A stretch of DNA of 64,000 nucleotides from Cysteiniphilum halobium (lineage in GTDB: Bacteria > Pseudomonadota > Gammaproteobacteria > Francisellales > Francisellaceae): positions 30,731 through 94,730 of the forward strand of contig NZ_QLIU01000023.1 of NCBI RefSeq assembly GCF_003574425.1, written 5' to 3'. The notes beneath the pieces are model-generated. The model worked only from the letters and a program-made list of their open reading frames with translations, was not told where the DNA came from and ran no database searches. A program made the position numbers and the translations under genes. Below are positions 36,823-46,376 of this stretch, one piece after another. Numbering within the stretch: the stretch's first letter is position 1; the number at the start of each line of letters is the position of its first letter.

Positions 36823-37395
36823 TTAAATCATATGCTTGGCAGCAACGGCACGAATCTCTGGCACATTACGCATATACCCGTGATAATCCAAACCAAAACC
36901 AAACAAAAATTCATTTTCCACCTCAAGACCATAGTAGTCTGCTTTAATCAATCCACCTTTATCTCTTGGTGCTTGCTTATCAAGCATAACTGCCGTTAAG
37001 ACATTCAAGGCGTCGCGATCCTCATAATAACGTTTAACTTCAGATAGCGTTAAGCCACCATCTAAAATATCATCAAACAAAATAACCGTGCGTCCCTGTG
37101 GGTTAATATTTGGTGTTTTTACCCAGTTTAGCATATTAGTACCAGTATACTCATTACCATAACGACTGGCATGAATATAATCAACCTGTAGTGGAAAGTT
37201 CAAACGTTTAACAATCTCAGAGGTAATAAACAGACCACCATTCATCACACATACGGCAATTGGATTATCTTTGATATGTTTTTGCTTAATCTCAGTAGCC
37301 ACTTTTTCAAATGATACTTCTAAAGCTTCTTGGGAAACGATAACACGTGAAGCATCAAAGACTTCTTTAATGAAACTAGGTGTAATTTTTGACAT
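36823..37395 (-). CDS. hpt: hypoxanthine-guanine phosphoribosyltransferase
   Basis: A 190-residue type I phosphoribosyltransferase. The PRPP loop is VILFDDILDGGLTL (near 105), preceded by HASRYGNEYTGT (the flexible active-site loop) and VCVMNGGLFIT (the PPi loop). AD YYGLEVENEFLFGFGLDY near the end contains the purine-contacting aromatic and the VGYGLDY-like segment. It salvages hypoxanthine and guanine to nucleotides. The purine permease at 48874-50202 could supply its substrate. Upstream, a terminator separates it from ompA. Confidence 0.88.
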   Translation of the reverse strand: MSKITPSFIKEVFDASRVIVSQEALEVSFEKVATEIKQKHIKDNPIAVCVMNGGLFITSEIVKRLNFPLQVDYIHASRYGNEYTGTNMLNWVKTPNINPQGRTVILFDDILDGGLTLSEVKRYYEDRDALNVLTAVMLDKQAPRDKGGLIKADYYGLEVENEFLFGFGLDYHGYMRNVPEIRAVAAKHMI

Positions 37396-37499
37396 GAATT
37401 TTGAAGTTTCGCTTTATGGAAATTTCGAGCTATTCTATCTGATTTCCATAAGAATGCGAACTAAAAAATTTAAGAAACAGACAAGAATTAGAATAATAA

Positions 37500-37521
37500 C
37501 AACCTTGACAAATCAAGGTTG
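37500..37521 (-). terminator. rho-independent-type terminator after the OmpA-family gene
   Basis: CAACCTTGA-CAAA-TCAAGGTTG is a perfect nine-base stem with a four-base loop. On the minus strand it is followed by TTATTATT. It lies 22 bases after the OmpA-family stop and 105 bases before the hpt start. Confidence 0.75.
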
Positions 37522-37543
37522 CTTGCAATTTAACCGAAGATAT

Positions 37544-38551
37544 TTACTGTGCCTTTAAAGGGACAAGGATACTTGCTTCAACACGTTGATTAATTGACTT
37601 ATTTTCTTTAGTTGTATTTGGCACTAGTGGACGTGTATAGCCATAACCAACTACTTCAATATTGCTAGCATCAACACCTTTAGAAATCATGTATGACTTA
37701 ACTGCTTGTGCACGATTGACTGATAGCTGATGGTTATATTGTGCGAACGCTGGACCTTTTTTACCTTGTGAAGCGAAGCCCTGTAATACCACTTTCTTGA
37801 TATCGTACTCGTTCATAAAGTTGATTAGGTTATTGATTGCTGCTTTAGCTTTAGCATTTAATGCGTAGCTGCTATATGCAAACTTAGCATCCAAATGCAT
37901 TGTCACTTTATCACCATTAACTGTATAGCAACCGATAGATTCACGCGTCATCTCAGAAGTGCCTGCTTGACATTCCATGACATTTTTTGGCAACGAGTAA
38001 GCTGCATGGTACTCATCTTCACGCGCTTGTTGATCCGCTGCTACAGGACCCATTGCACCATAAGCAGATGCATTGTTCGCCCCACCAAAGTATAAGCCGA
38101 TGCCCACAGAAATCATGCTACCATTTGGTGTCTTAGAACCAAATGATTGAAGATAGCGGTAATCCGCTGAAACATAAGCATTAGGTGCAAAATCATACTT
38201 AACACCAGCACCAGCATCAAGCCCAAAGGAGTTCGTTCTCATATCCATATAGCCACCACCAACAGCGACATATGGCGTGAAATTAGTGCTATTAGCAAAA
38301 TTCCAAATACCTTCTGCTAAAACTGCTTTTTGGTTGTTGCCCATGTAACTCACACTTGCTTGCGCGGCTATGTTTTTATTAAAGCCATAACCAACAGTAC
38401 CTGAAACAGCAGGTCCACTTTCAGAATAGCTATGGTTGAAATAGCCACCTAGGCCAAACTGTCCATAGAATTGGTTACTATGATCATTCGCTGCGAAAGC
38501 TGCTGAGCACAAGCCTGCTGCTAATAAGCCAATAATGATTTTTTTCTTCAT
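37544..38551 (-). CDS. OmpA-family outer-membrane protein
   Basis: 335 residues: a signal peptide ending AFAAND, then an eight-strand barrel-like N-terminal domain (about 22-160, with repeated GxG and aromatic-ended strands such as FYGQFGLGGYF and YVSADYRYL), a linker with two cysteines (CQAGTSEMTRESIGC), and a C-terminal OmpA/Pal peptidoglycan-binding domain (about 215-335) with VVLQGFASQGKKGPAFAQYN, LSVNRAQAVKSYM and NQRVEASI. It links the outer membrane to peptidoglycan. AGGAAAAAAC precedes the ATG. It is transcribed alone, with a strong terminator after it, as expected for an abundant protein. Confidence 0.9.
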   Translation of the reverse strand: MKKKIIIGLLAAGLCSAAFAANDHSNQFYGQFGLGGYFNHSYSESGPAVSGTVGYGFNKNIAAQASVSYMGNNQKAVLAEGIWNFANSTNFTPYVAVGGGYMDMRTNSFGLDAGAGVKYDFAPNAYVSADYRYLQSFGSKTPNGSMISVGIGLYFGGANNASAYGAMGPVAADQQAREDEYHAAYSLPKNVMECQAGTSEMTRESIGCYTVNGDKVTMHLDAKFAYSSYALNAKAKAAINNLINFMNEYDIKKVVLQGFASQGKKGPAFAQYNHQLSVNRAQAVKSYMISKGVDASNIEVVGYGYTRPLVPNTTKENKSINQRVEASILVPLKAQ

Positions 38552-38786
38552 GTTTTTTCCTCATTTTTTGGTTATAAAAATAGTTTATCCGTTAACAGGA
38601 TATTGCGCGAGTTTCTTAATCTAGAAACCAATCCTTTTAATCAACCTCGCCTAGTATAATTAACTTTTCAGCAGACGTGGAGAGTTATCAGCGCTTTTTC
38701 AGAGAAAAAATTTAAATTTTATTGTCTATAGCAACTATCTACGATTAAATAACCGCAACTTATGAAATAAGCAATAGGAAAAATTC

Positions 38787-40577
38787 ATGTTAGAGCTTTC
38801 CACAAAAATTCAAACACTGCGTCAATTAATGCAACAAAAACAATATGATTTCTATCTTGCGCCATCGACAGATGCACATAACAATGAATACTTACCTAAA
38901 GCCTGGCAGCGTCGCCCATGGATAAGCGACTTTGATGGCAGTGCTGGTGAAGCCTTAATTGGTCAAAATAATGCACTTCTTTGGACGGATGGGCGTTATT
39001 TTTTACAAGCAGAAGCACAGCTTGATAGCAGTATTTATAGCTTACAAAAACAGCAAGGTTTTGTTTCTGAATTAGAAACTTGGCTAAGAGATAATGCCTA
39101 TGGTAAAACCATTGCACTAGATCCAACAACACTCTCTATTAAACGCGCTGAACGCCTTGAGGAGCTTATGCGCTCATTACAAGGAAAATGTGTATTTGAT
39201 CAAGACAATCTCATTGATCAAACACGCACTACGCTTAAAGACCAAAGCGCACTGCCACATGCCAATGTTTTTCTACAAAAAGATAGCTTTAGTGGCAAAG
39301 ACACAAAGACGAAATTCAAAGAAATGCGCGCAATAATGCATAAAAACCAGGTAGATGCATTGATTGTTAGCATGCTTGATGAAATCGCTTGGCTATTAAA
39401 TATTCGTGGCAATGATATTGATTTTAATCCCTTGGTAATTAGCTATGTAATTCTTTATCAAGATCATTGTGACTTTTTCGTTGATGCCTCTAAGTTAAAT
39501 GATGAAGTTAGAGCTACGCTTAACGCTCAAGGGATTAGCATTATGCGTTATGATGATTTCTATCCGCAATTATCTAAACTCAAAGGCAAAATCTGGATTG
39601 ATCCAAATAGCGCAAATTACGCTATTTTACAAAACTTAAATATTGAATGTGGTGATCATTTTGCACCATCGCCCATTGCCCTTGCCAAAGCATGTAAAAA
39701 TATCACTGAAATTGATGGCAGTAAATATGCGCACAAAAAAGATGCTATTGCCATGATTGAGTTTAGTTATTGGCTTGAAAGTCATTGGCAAGAAGGAATA
39801 GATGAGATAAAAGCACAAGATATGCTCTTGAAGTTTCGCCAAAAGCAACCTAACTTCAAAGGCCCTAGCTTTGATACCATTAGCGGTTTTGCATCAAATG
39901 GCGCTATTATTCACTATCGATCATCAGCAAAGACGTCCAAAGTCATTAACAATAGCAGTCTTTATTTGCTAGATTCCGGTGGGCAATATCTAGAAGGCAC
40001 CACCGATATTACCCGTGTTTTTCATTTAGGCACTCCAACTTCAGAGCACAAATACTATTACACATTAGTGCTTAAAGGGCATTTAGCTATTCAAAATGCA
40101 AGCTTCCCCAAGGGGACGCGTGGTGAGCAACTTGATACACTAGCGCGTCAACCACTATGGCAACAGCAATTAAATTATGGACATGGTACAGGCCATGGAG
40201 TTGGTAGCTTCTTATGTGTGCATGAAGGACCTCAACGCATCTCCCCAGCCTTTAGTAATCAACCACTTGAACCGGGCATGATTGTGAGCAATGAGCCAGG
40301 TGTCTATTTCCCCAATCAATTTGGCATTCGCATTGAGAATTTGTGTTTTGTTAAGCCGATGCGCGAACAAGCACATCATGATTTTGGTGATTTTTATTGT
40401 TTTGAAGATCTGACCCTTGTCCCTTATGCGCGTAACTTAATTGAAACATCACTTTTGACTAACGATGAGATTAAACAGGTCAACAGTTATCACTTGCGCG
40501 TTGAAAAAGAAATGCTACCAATGATCAGTGATGAGAACATCAAAGCATGGTTAATTGCACAGACTAAAGCATTATAG
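38787..40577 (+). CDS. Xaa-Pro aminopeptidase (M24B, long form)
   Basis: 596 residues with three domains, like eukaryotic cytosolic aminopeptidase P rather than the 440-residue PepP of E. coli. The catalytic pita-bread domain begins near 310. Metal ligands appear in LLDSGGQYLEGTTDITR (two Asp), GHGTGHGVGSFLCVHEGP (His), SNEPGVY and FGIRIENL (two Glu). The substrate His is in IHYRSSA. It removes an N-terminal residue before proline from peptides. Single gene, convergent with uvrD with no gap. Confidence 0.92.
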   Translation: MLELSTKIQTLRQLMQQKQYDFYLAPSTDAHNNEYLPKAWQRRPWISDFDGSAGEALIGQNNALLWTDGRYFLQAEAQLDSSIYSLQKQQGFVSELETWLRDNAYGKTIALDPTTLSIKRAERLEELMRSLQGKCVFDQDNLIDQTRTTLKDQSALPHANVFLQKDSFSGKDTKTKFKEMRAIMHKNQVDALIVSMLDEIAWLLNIRGNDIDFNPLVISYVILYQDHCDFFVDASKLNDEVRATLNAQGISIMRYDDFYPQLSKLKGKIWIDPNSANYAILQNLNIECGDHFAPSPIALAKACKNITEIDGSKYAHKKDAIAMIEFSYWLESHWQEGIDEIKAQDMLLKFRQKQPNFKGPSFDTISGFASNGAIIHYRSSAKTSKVINNSSLYLLDSGGQYLEGTTDITRVFHLGTPTSEHKYYYTLVLKGHLAIQNASFPKGTRGEQLDTLARQPLWQQQLNYGHGTGHGVGSFLCVHEGPQRISPAFSNQPLEPGMIVSNEPGVYFPNQFGIRIENLCFVKPMREQAHHDFGDFYCFEDLTLVPYARNLIETSLLTNDEIKQVNSYHLRVEKEMLPMISDENIKAWLIAQTKAL

Positions 40578-42776
40578 CTATAGCCTAGATAACTTTGCCA
40601 TATTGGCAAGTAATACCTTCTTACCCCCTCCTGCTTGAAAATCAATGTGATAGCACAAGTTATCATTTTGCCCTTCGGTTTTCATGACAACACCTATACC
40701 AAATTTTGGATGAACAACACAATCACCAGGCTTAAACGCTGCAGTATTATTGGTATCTTGAATTTTCATAAACTCAAAAGGCGACATGCCAAAACTGGTT
40801 TTTTTCGTTTTTTGAGATTGTTTATTTTTCACTTGCTGGCGCACATGCTGTATATATTCATCGGGAATTTCATCCAAGAATCGCGATTTGACCTGATAGT
40901 TAATATCACCATATTGGTGGCGTACTTTACTAAAGCTCAAGGTTAGATGACGCATCGCACGCGTAATACCAACATAACAAAGTCGCCTTTCTTCGGCTAA
41001 TTTCTCACGCACTTCAATCGAACGCGATGATGGAAATAAGCCATCTTCAAGACCTGTCATAAACACATAAGGAAACTCAAGCCCTTTTGCCGTATGCAGC
41101 GTCATCAGTTGTACAGCATCCATATTATCCTCGGCTTGCATCTCCCCTGATTCAAGGACGGCAAAACTCAAAAACTCAACCAGCAAATCCTCATCAGCAA
41201 CATCTTCAACGGGTGGTATAAATTCATTGGCTGCGTTGACTAGCTCTTTTAAGTTTTCATGCTTTTGCTGGGCTTTCTCAGCTTTTGATTCCTGATACAT
41301 CAGCATTAAACCACTGGCATCAAGCACGTGATGCATTAATTGCCCCAGGTTCAGCGCATCTTTCAAAGCAGACATATCTTCAATCAAATCAATAAATCGC
41401 TGCAGTGCTTGAGAGGCGCGACTATTAAATGCTTTTATCTTAATCATCTCAACAGCTGCATGCCATAATGATAAATCATGTGATCCGGCATATTCACGGA
41501 TACTTTCTAAGGTTTTATTACCAATGCCACGCGTTGGTAGATTAATCACTCGCTCAAAAGCTAAGTTATCGGCACGCAAAGCAATCAAACGCATATAAGC
41601 TAATGCATCTTTGATCTCCGCTCGATCAAAAAAGCGTAAGCCCCCATAGATGCGATAAGACAACCCACGTTTGAGTAATGCCTCCTCAATCACACGCGAT
41701 TGCGCATTAGAGCGATACAACACCGCAATATCAGCTAAGGCAATCGATTGATTATGATGTAAATCATCAATTTTATCGGCAATATAATCTGCCTCATCGC
41801 GCTCATTAAACGCCTCATAAAGCGCTATTGGCTCCCCCTTTTCAGCCTCTGACCACAGCATCTTGCCCATGCGTTTACTGTTATTAGCAATAATCGCATT
41901 AGCGGCATCTAGAATCATCTGTGTGGAGCGATAATTCTGCTCTAAGCGCACGACTTTCACGGGGGATAAATCCGCTAGATAATGTTCGATATTTTCAACT
42001 TTAGCACCACGCCAACCATAAATAGATTGATCATCATCACCTACTGCCATAAAAGTGTTATTTGTCGATTTTAAACACATCAGCCACTTATATTGCACAC
42101 TATTAGTATCTTGGAACTCATCAATCAATACATATTGAAAGCGCTTTTGATAATAGTTGCGTAAAACCTCATTCTGTTTAAAAAGCTCATAGGCATATAG
42201 AAGTAAATCAGCAAAATCCAGCGCATTATCCGCCTTTAAGCGTGCTTCATAAGCTTGGTATATTTTAACTACTTCACTATCAAATTCAGCTGTAGGTAGA
42301 TCAATCGCACGAATACCCTCATCTTTTTTGCTATTAATAAATCCTTGGAAATACTTAGGCGGACAATATTTCTCATCCAGATTTAAACTTTGGATGACTT
42401 TTTTGACCACTTGCAGCTGATCATCTTGATCAAGCACCTTAAAGCGTCGATTAAAACCAATTTCTTGCGCATGTTGACGCAATAATCTATGCGCTATGCC
42501 ATGGAATGTACCAATCCACATCCCAACAGTTGAAAATCCCAGAAGCGTCTCAACCCTACCACGCATCTCACGAGCGGCTTTGTTCGTAAACGTCACCGCT
42601 AAAACATTTAAAGGTGAAATGTTTTTCTCCTGAAATAAATAAGCAATACGATGTGTTAATACGCGCGTTTTACCACTACCAGCCCCTGCTAAAATTAGTG
42701 CATTTTCATTAGCCAGAAGTACGGCTTCTTGCTGCGCTTTATTAAGTGTGTGAATCATATCAAGCATAACTGTCAT
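40578..42776 (-). CDS. uvrD: UvrD/Rep-family DNA helicase II
   Basis: A 732-residue superfamily 1A 3'-5' helicase. Motifs: LNKAQQEAVL (Q motif), LAGAGSGKTRVLTHRIAYL (Walker A), TFTNKAAREM (Ia), VLIDEFQDTN (II), VGDDDQSIYGWRGA (III), RLEQNYRS (IV), LMTLHTAKGLEF (V) and EERRLCYVGITRA (VI). The C-terminal Tudor-like tail FKPGDCVVHPKFGIGVV is typical of UvrD. It unwinds DNA in mismatch and excision repair. I start at 42776, four bases after the preceding small membrane protein gene, rather than at the in-frame Met that overlaps that gene. Confidence 0.94.
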   Translation of the reverse strand: MTVMLDMIHTLNKAQQEAVLLANENALILAGAGSGKTRVLTHRIAYLFQEKNISPLNVLAVTFTNKAAREMRGRVETLLGFSTVGMWIGTFHGIAHRLLRQHAQEIGFNRRFKVLDQDDQLQVVKKVIQSLNLDEKYCPPKYFQGFINSKKDEGIRAIDLPTAEFDSEVVKIYQAYEARLKADNALDFADLLLYAYELFKQNEVLRNYYQKRFQYVLIDEFQDTNSVQYKWLMCLKSTNNTFMAVGDDDQSIYGWRGAKVENIEHYLADLSPVKVVRLEQNYRSTQMILDAANAIIANNSKRMGKMLWSEAEKGEPIALYEAFNERDEADYIADKIDDLHHNQSIALADIAVLYRSNAQSRVIEEALLKRGLSYRIYGGLRFFDRAEIKDALAYMRLIALRADNLAFERVINLPTRGIGNKTLESIREYAGSHDLSLWHAAVEMIKIKAFNSRASQALQRFIDLIEDMSALKDALNLGQLMHHVLDASGLMLMYQESKAEKAQQKHENLKELVNAANEFIPPVEDVADEDLLVEFLSFAVLESGEMQAEDNMDAVQLMTLHTAKGLEFPYVFMTGLEDGLFPSSRSIEVREKLAEERRLCYVGITRAMRHLTLSFSKVRHQYGDINYQVKSRFLDEIPDEYIQHVRQQVKNKQSQKTKKTSFGMSPFEFMKIQDTNNTAAFKPGDCVVHPKFGIGVVMKTEGQNDNLCYHIDFQAGGGKKVLLANMAKLSRL

Positions 42777-42780
42777 AACA

Positions 42781-43065
42781 TTACACACCGTGGTAGTGAT
42801 GTTTTTCAACAATGATCGTACGTGGCTGATAGGCAATCGCCAAAATTAAGCAAATCAACCAAACAATCAATGTAAAACCAAACAATAGGTTAATAATAAA
42901 AATAATAATAGCATTAGGATTCTGCTTTTTAAAAGCAATATAGCTTGGTAGAAAATAAAGCATTAATAGTAATATGCCTAATAATACTAACATCGAGAAT
43001 GGAAAAAAGAACAAAACAGCTACAACGACTGCAATAACAAATAGTAAATTAACTAAAATACGCAT
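42781..43065 (-). CDS. superinfection-immunity-family (Imm_superinfect) small membrane protein
   Basis: A 94-residue protein with two or three hydrophobic helices. LYFLPSYIAFKKQNPNAIIIFIINLLFGFTLIVWLICLILAI follows the pattern of the family named after phage T4 Imm: P..iA..r...n...I...Nll.G.T..gW...l..A. Here it is chromosomal, four bases upstream of uvrD and probably co-transcribed. Bacterial members are common and mostly of unknown role; immunity to phage DNA entry is known only for the phage protein. It ends KHHYHGV. Confidence 0.72.
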   Translation of the reverse strand: MRILVNLLFVIAVVVAVLFFFPFSMLVLLGILLLMLYFLPSYIAFKKQNPNAIIIFIINLLFGFTLIVWLICLILAIAYQPRTIIVEKHHYHGV

Positions 43066-43166
43066 GAGTATACCTAAAGGTTAGTCTATTTTTATCTGGT
43101 AAAATCATAACAAATATCGCTCATGAAAACCAAAGCAATCGTATTTTTTGATTTAGAGTTATTACT

Positions 43167-44858
43167 CTATATTTTCTCCAGTCCTTGGTAATAGCCACAA
43201 GTTACCTGATCCTGATTTGTTAACTGCAAATAAGGATTACCATTTAGAATATTATCCAATAGCGCTTGCTCTTGCTTGGTTAATTCTTCAGTCAAATGAA
43301 AATAAGCTAAGCGTTGTAATCTTGAGCTTAATTGTAGTGGATTATGCCCATATTGACACAACAGCGCATGGTAATCTTCAGCCTGCTCAACATGCAACAC
43401 ATAGTTATCATTTATCTCAAAATTAATCTCGACAGAGGTAGTACGCCCAATGATATTGTGTTTGCTACTTAGCATATCCTGATAAGCACCAACAAACATA
43501 AACGCAAGATCATGAATCTCAGTACACGGCAGGTTAACATAGTCACCACCTTCTTTATCTTTGAAAACACCATCGGCATCACACGAGATATCAAATAACT
43601 GACAATCAATGCTTTGCTCTTCTGAGTAGTGCGTCACTGGCAAAAGAGGGAAATGCTGCCCAATCCCCCAGTGATCTGGTAAGGATTGAAACAACGAAAA
43701 ATTAAGCCATAATTTTTGTGCATTTTGATCTCCCAAGTAACTAACACTTGAGCTTTCGACTAAATCCGCTAAATCCACTTCACCATTTAACCACCCAGCT
43801 TGTAAAGCCTCATCATAGCTTGTTTGTGTCACAATGTCATTTTCTGCTTTTTGATAAAGAGGTGAAACGATCAATACACTTGACATGGCAGTGACTGCCC
43901 TGCCTGATTCAGTAATAATTGTTGGATGAGGTAATTGGAAAAGATCAACAAAATAGCTAAATGTTCTGACAATTGTTTCAGCATAATACGGCAATTGAAA
44001 GCGTGGATTTTGCGTGTCTTCATAATCAATACCTAAACCTCCACCTAGATCAATTATTTTTAGATTTTCGCAGTCGTTTAGAAGATTGCCATACAAACAA
44101 ACCATCATATTAATATGCTTTTCAACCTGACTTAATTGCTTAAGCTGTGAGCCAATATGTCCATGCAATAACACCACTTTATCACTAAGGTTAAGTGCTT
44201 TTAATTCAGTATTGACAAAATGAATATCTTTTAAGCTAAGTCCAAACTTAACACTATGCAAATCCTCATGAAATGGCTTTGTGCGATATCCTAGTTTAAA
44301 ATAAATGGCTGATTCATAACTTAGAGATTCAATAACTTCTAGCTCATCGACATTCTCTAGCACCATAATGACAGTATAACCTAGCTTGGCAGCTAAGTTG
44401 GCAAGCGCATAAAATGCTTTATCTTTAAACCCATTGCAAATGATTTTATTTTCCTTTGCTGCAAGTGCTAATACACTTAACAACTCAGACTTACTGCCGA
44501 CTTCAAAGTTAAAAGGTAAGTCATATTTATACGCGCATTCTTTCAAGGTCTCCATAACCACAGCATTAGGGTTCACTTTAATAGGATAAGCTAATTGATA
44601 ATCTCCGTGATAACGGTAATTTTCCATTGCTTTGGCAAAGCTTTGGTAGAGATTTAACATCCTATCTTCAGTAATATGTTTAAAGTTTAGCACACAAGGT
44701 TTACTGCCACCTTTTTTTAAGACTTCCTCAATCACTACTGTCAACGGCATGGACTGAGTAAAACTTTGCCCATAATGAACGCACAGTTGATGATTTTCAT
44801 CATAACTAAAGTAAGGTTGAAAGGTATTATGTGTATTAAATGAAAGTATATTGTTCAT
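43167..44858 (-). CDS. speA: biosynthetic arginine decarboxylase
   Basis: A 563-residue PLP enzyme of the alanine-racemase-fold group that turns arginine into agmatine. YQLAYPIKVNPN (near 90) holds the PLP lysine. Later come HGHIGSQ, LGGGLGIDYEDT and ITESGRAVTA, the classic SpeA barrel motifs, and the beta domain CDADGVFKDKEGG carrying the substrate-site Cys-Asp. It is about 65 residues shorter than the E. coli enzyme, mostly in the insertions. AGGAGAAGTT precedes the start. It lies 75 bases after speE. No agmatinase or agmatine deiminase gene is in the window. Confidence 0.93.
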   Translation of the reverse strand: MNNILSFNTHNTFQPYFSYDENHQLCVHYGQSFTQSMPLTVVIEEVLKKGGSKPCVLNFKHITEDRMLNLYQSFAKAMENYRYHGDYQLAYPIKVNPNAVVMETLKECAYKYDLPFNFEVGSKSELLSVLALAAKENKIICNGFKDKAFYALANLAAKLGYTVIMVLENVDELEVIESLSYESAIYFKLGYRTKPFHEDLHSVKFGLSLKDIHFVNTELKALNLSDKVVLLHGHIGSQLKQLSQVEKHINMMVCLYGNLLNDCENLKIIDLGGGLGIDYEDTQNPRFQLPYYAETIVRTFSYFVDLFQLPHPTIITESGRAVTAMSSVLIVSPLYQKAENDIVTQTSYDEALQAGWLNGEVDLADLVESSSVSYLGDQNAQKLWLNFSLFQSLPDHWGIGQHFPLLPVTHYSEEQSIDCQLFDISCDADGVFKDKEGGDYVNLPCTEIHDLAFMFVGAYQDMLSSKHNIIGRTTSVEINFEINDNYVLHVEQAEDYHALLCQYGHNPLQLSSRLQRLAYFHLTEELTKQEQALLDNILNGNPYLQLTNQDQVTCGYYQGLEKI

Positions 44859-44933
44859 AGAACTTCTCCTTCTATGAAAGACATCTTTGGCAAGCCAAAT
44901 AGGTCATATTAATAAGGGGCACATCGTGTGAGA

Positions 44934-45785
44934 TTAGTCGCACAATGCATCGATTACGTACTGTGGCAATGCAAACGCACCAATATGTATCTTGGGCGTA
45001 TAATAGCGCGTTTTAATACCACTGACGTCAAAACGTTTCGTTAAGCTTTCAAGTGTTTGTATTCGATACCTGGGTTCATCAGAAGCCCAACCAAATGCCA
45101 TATCCCCACCAACATACGTAGGTACTGCTGCCTTATAAAAGGAATAATCTTTGTACAATTCTTCAAAACTGTATTTTGTATTTCGCAACTGCTCCAATTG
45201 AAAATACATCACGCCATTTTGCGTCACCATAATGCCTTTATCATTTAAGGCTTTCTTACACGCTGTATAAAATGGTTTTTGAAATAACACTACAGAACAA
45301 CCCATAGGATCGGTGCTATCACAAATAATCAAGTCGTATTTCTGCGTTATTTCTTTTACAAACTTAGCACCATCATCAATTACTATATTCACGCGCTTAT
45401 CATCAAATGCTCCTTGTGAATGCTTGGGAAAGTAATGCTGACACATCTCAATAACCGCTTGATCAATTTCCACTAGCGTTACTGACTCAACCGTTTTATG
45501 ACGCAAAACTTCACGCAAAATACCACCATCACCTCCACCGATGATCAATACGCTGTTAATATCACCATGCGCAAACATGGGCACATGCACAAGCATCTCA
45601 TGATAAATAAACTCATCAGCAGTCGTTGTCTGTACCACACCATCTAATGTCATCACACGTCCAAACGTGGGATTGTTAAAAATCATTAAATGCTGGTGTG
45701 ATGTATTATGCTCAAACAATACATCTTGCACTTCTAGACTTTGTCCATAGCCTTTATGTAAGCTCTCTTGAAATATATGAGACAT
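44934..45785 (-). CDS. speE: spermidine synthase
   Basis: A 283-residue aminopropyltransferase with a short beta N-terminal domain (about 1-55) and a Rossmann domain. The decarboxy-SAM site is VLIIGGGDGGILREVLRHK (about 80-98), followed by VTLVEIDQAVIEMC. DLIICDSTDPMG contains the catalytic Asp (DSTDP). The start ATG shares one base with the speD stop (TAATG), giving tight coupling. It transfers an aminopropyl group to putrescine. Confidence 0.95.
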   Translation of the reverse strand: MSHIFQESLHKGYGQSLEVQDVLFEHNTSHQHLMIFNNPTFGRVMTLDGVVQTTTADEFIYHEMLVHVPMFAHGDINSVLIIGGGDGGILREVLRHKTVESVTLVEIDQAVIEMCQHYFPKHSQGAFDDKRVNIVIDDGAKFVKEITQKYDLIICDSTDPMGCSVVLFQKPFYTACKKALNDKGIMVTQNGVMYFQLEQLRNTKYSFEELYKDYSFYKAAVPTYVGGDMAFGWASDEPRYRIQTLESLTKRFDVSGIKTRYYTPKIHIGAFALPQYVIDALCD

Positions 45786-46252
45786 TACACCAAATCCTCA
45801 TTGCCACGCTGCAACTCATCCACCAAAGTATTTTGTGGATTAAACGCTGATTTAAGCACCCTAACCGCCTCATGCGGTCTTGCATCACCACACATAAAAA
45901 TATCAAATGCTGCAAAACCAAATTCAGGCCATGTATGCACACTAATATGGGATTCAGCTAAAACTGCAACACCTGAGATACCATCATTTGAGGTAAAGTG
46001 ATGCAGATAAATGTGCAGTAAAGTCGCACCCGCTGCAGTCACTGCATCACGCATTGCTTGCTCCATCAAATCAAGTTCATTAATTTTACTGCAACCCCAA
46101 AAATCAGCAATCAAGTGATAGCCTGCAAAGCGCATGCCATCTTTGGTAATAAAATGATCTTTGGAAGGCGCATCTTGAACAATTTGATGCTTTGGCAAAT
46201 TACCAACTACCAGATTTGGCAACTCAACAGACTTAGTTGTCTCTATAATCAT
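45785..46252 (-). CDS. speD: S-adenosylmethionine decarboxylase proenzyme
   Basis: A 155-residue pyruvoyl enzyme of the small prokaryotic class (SpeH type). Self-cleavage occurs at Glu100-Ser101 in LAESHISVHTWPE; Ser101 becomes the pyruvoyl group. His105 and the cysteine of FDIFMCGD are the other active-site residues. The product is the aminopropyl donor for SpeE. The N-terminus is about 30 residues longer than in Bacillus or Thermotoga enzymes. AGGAGAAATCTC precedes the ATG, and the leader upstream contains two strong hairpins. Confidence 0.94.
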   Translation of the reverse strand: MIIETTKSVELPNLVVGNLPKHQIVQDAPSKDHFITKDGMRFAGYHLIADFWGCSKINELDLMEQAMRDAVTAAGATLLHIYLHHFTSNDGISGVAVLAESHISVHTWPEFGFAAFDIFMCGDARPHEAVRVLKSAFNPQNTLVDELQRGNEDLV

Positions 46253-46275
46253 GAGATTTCTCCTAATTTTCTTGT

Positions 46276-46311
46276 AAAGCGCACGCTAAGTAATCAACCT
46301 ATGTGCGCCTT
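46276..46311 (-). promoter_or_regulatory. speD leader hairpin close to the ribosome site
   Basis: On the minus strand AAGGCGCAC and GTGCGCTTT form a nine-base stem (one G-T pair) around an 18-base loop. It ends about 24 bases before the speD start, just ahead of AGGAG. No U-run follows, so it is not a simple terminator; a cis-acting control element is possible. Confidence 0.5.
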
Positions 46312-46358
46312 ATTCACTAAAGGCCATGGAAACTCCCGTTTTGTGCCAATTAAACAAT

Positions 46359-46376
46359 GCCTGATCCTCATCAGGC
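46359..46376 (-). promoter_or_regulatory. perfect hairpin in the speD upstream region (terminator or leader element)
   Basis: GCCTGAT-CCTC-ATCAGGC is a perfect seven-base stem with a four-base loop. On the minus strand it is followed by ATTGTTTAATT. It lies 107 bases before speD and 133 bases past the permease stop. A -10-like TATGAT (46397-46402, minus strand) just upstream would place it at the start of the speD transcript. Confidence 0.5.

Noticed and set aside
38552..38786. 235-base gap between the OmpA-family gene and aminopeptidase P
   Set aside because: Divergent promoter region; possible -10 boxes but no convincing -35 partners, no gene.
42781..43065. Prophage remnant signalled by the Imm-type protein
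   Set aside because: No other phage gene nearby; the family is common on chromosomes.
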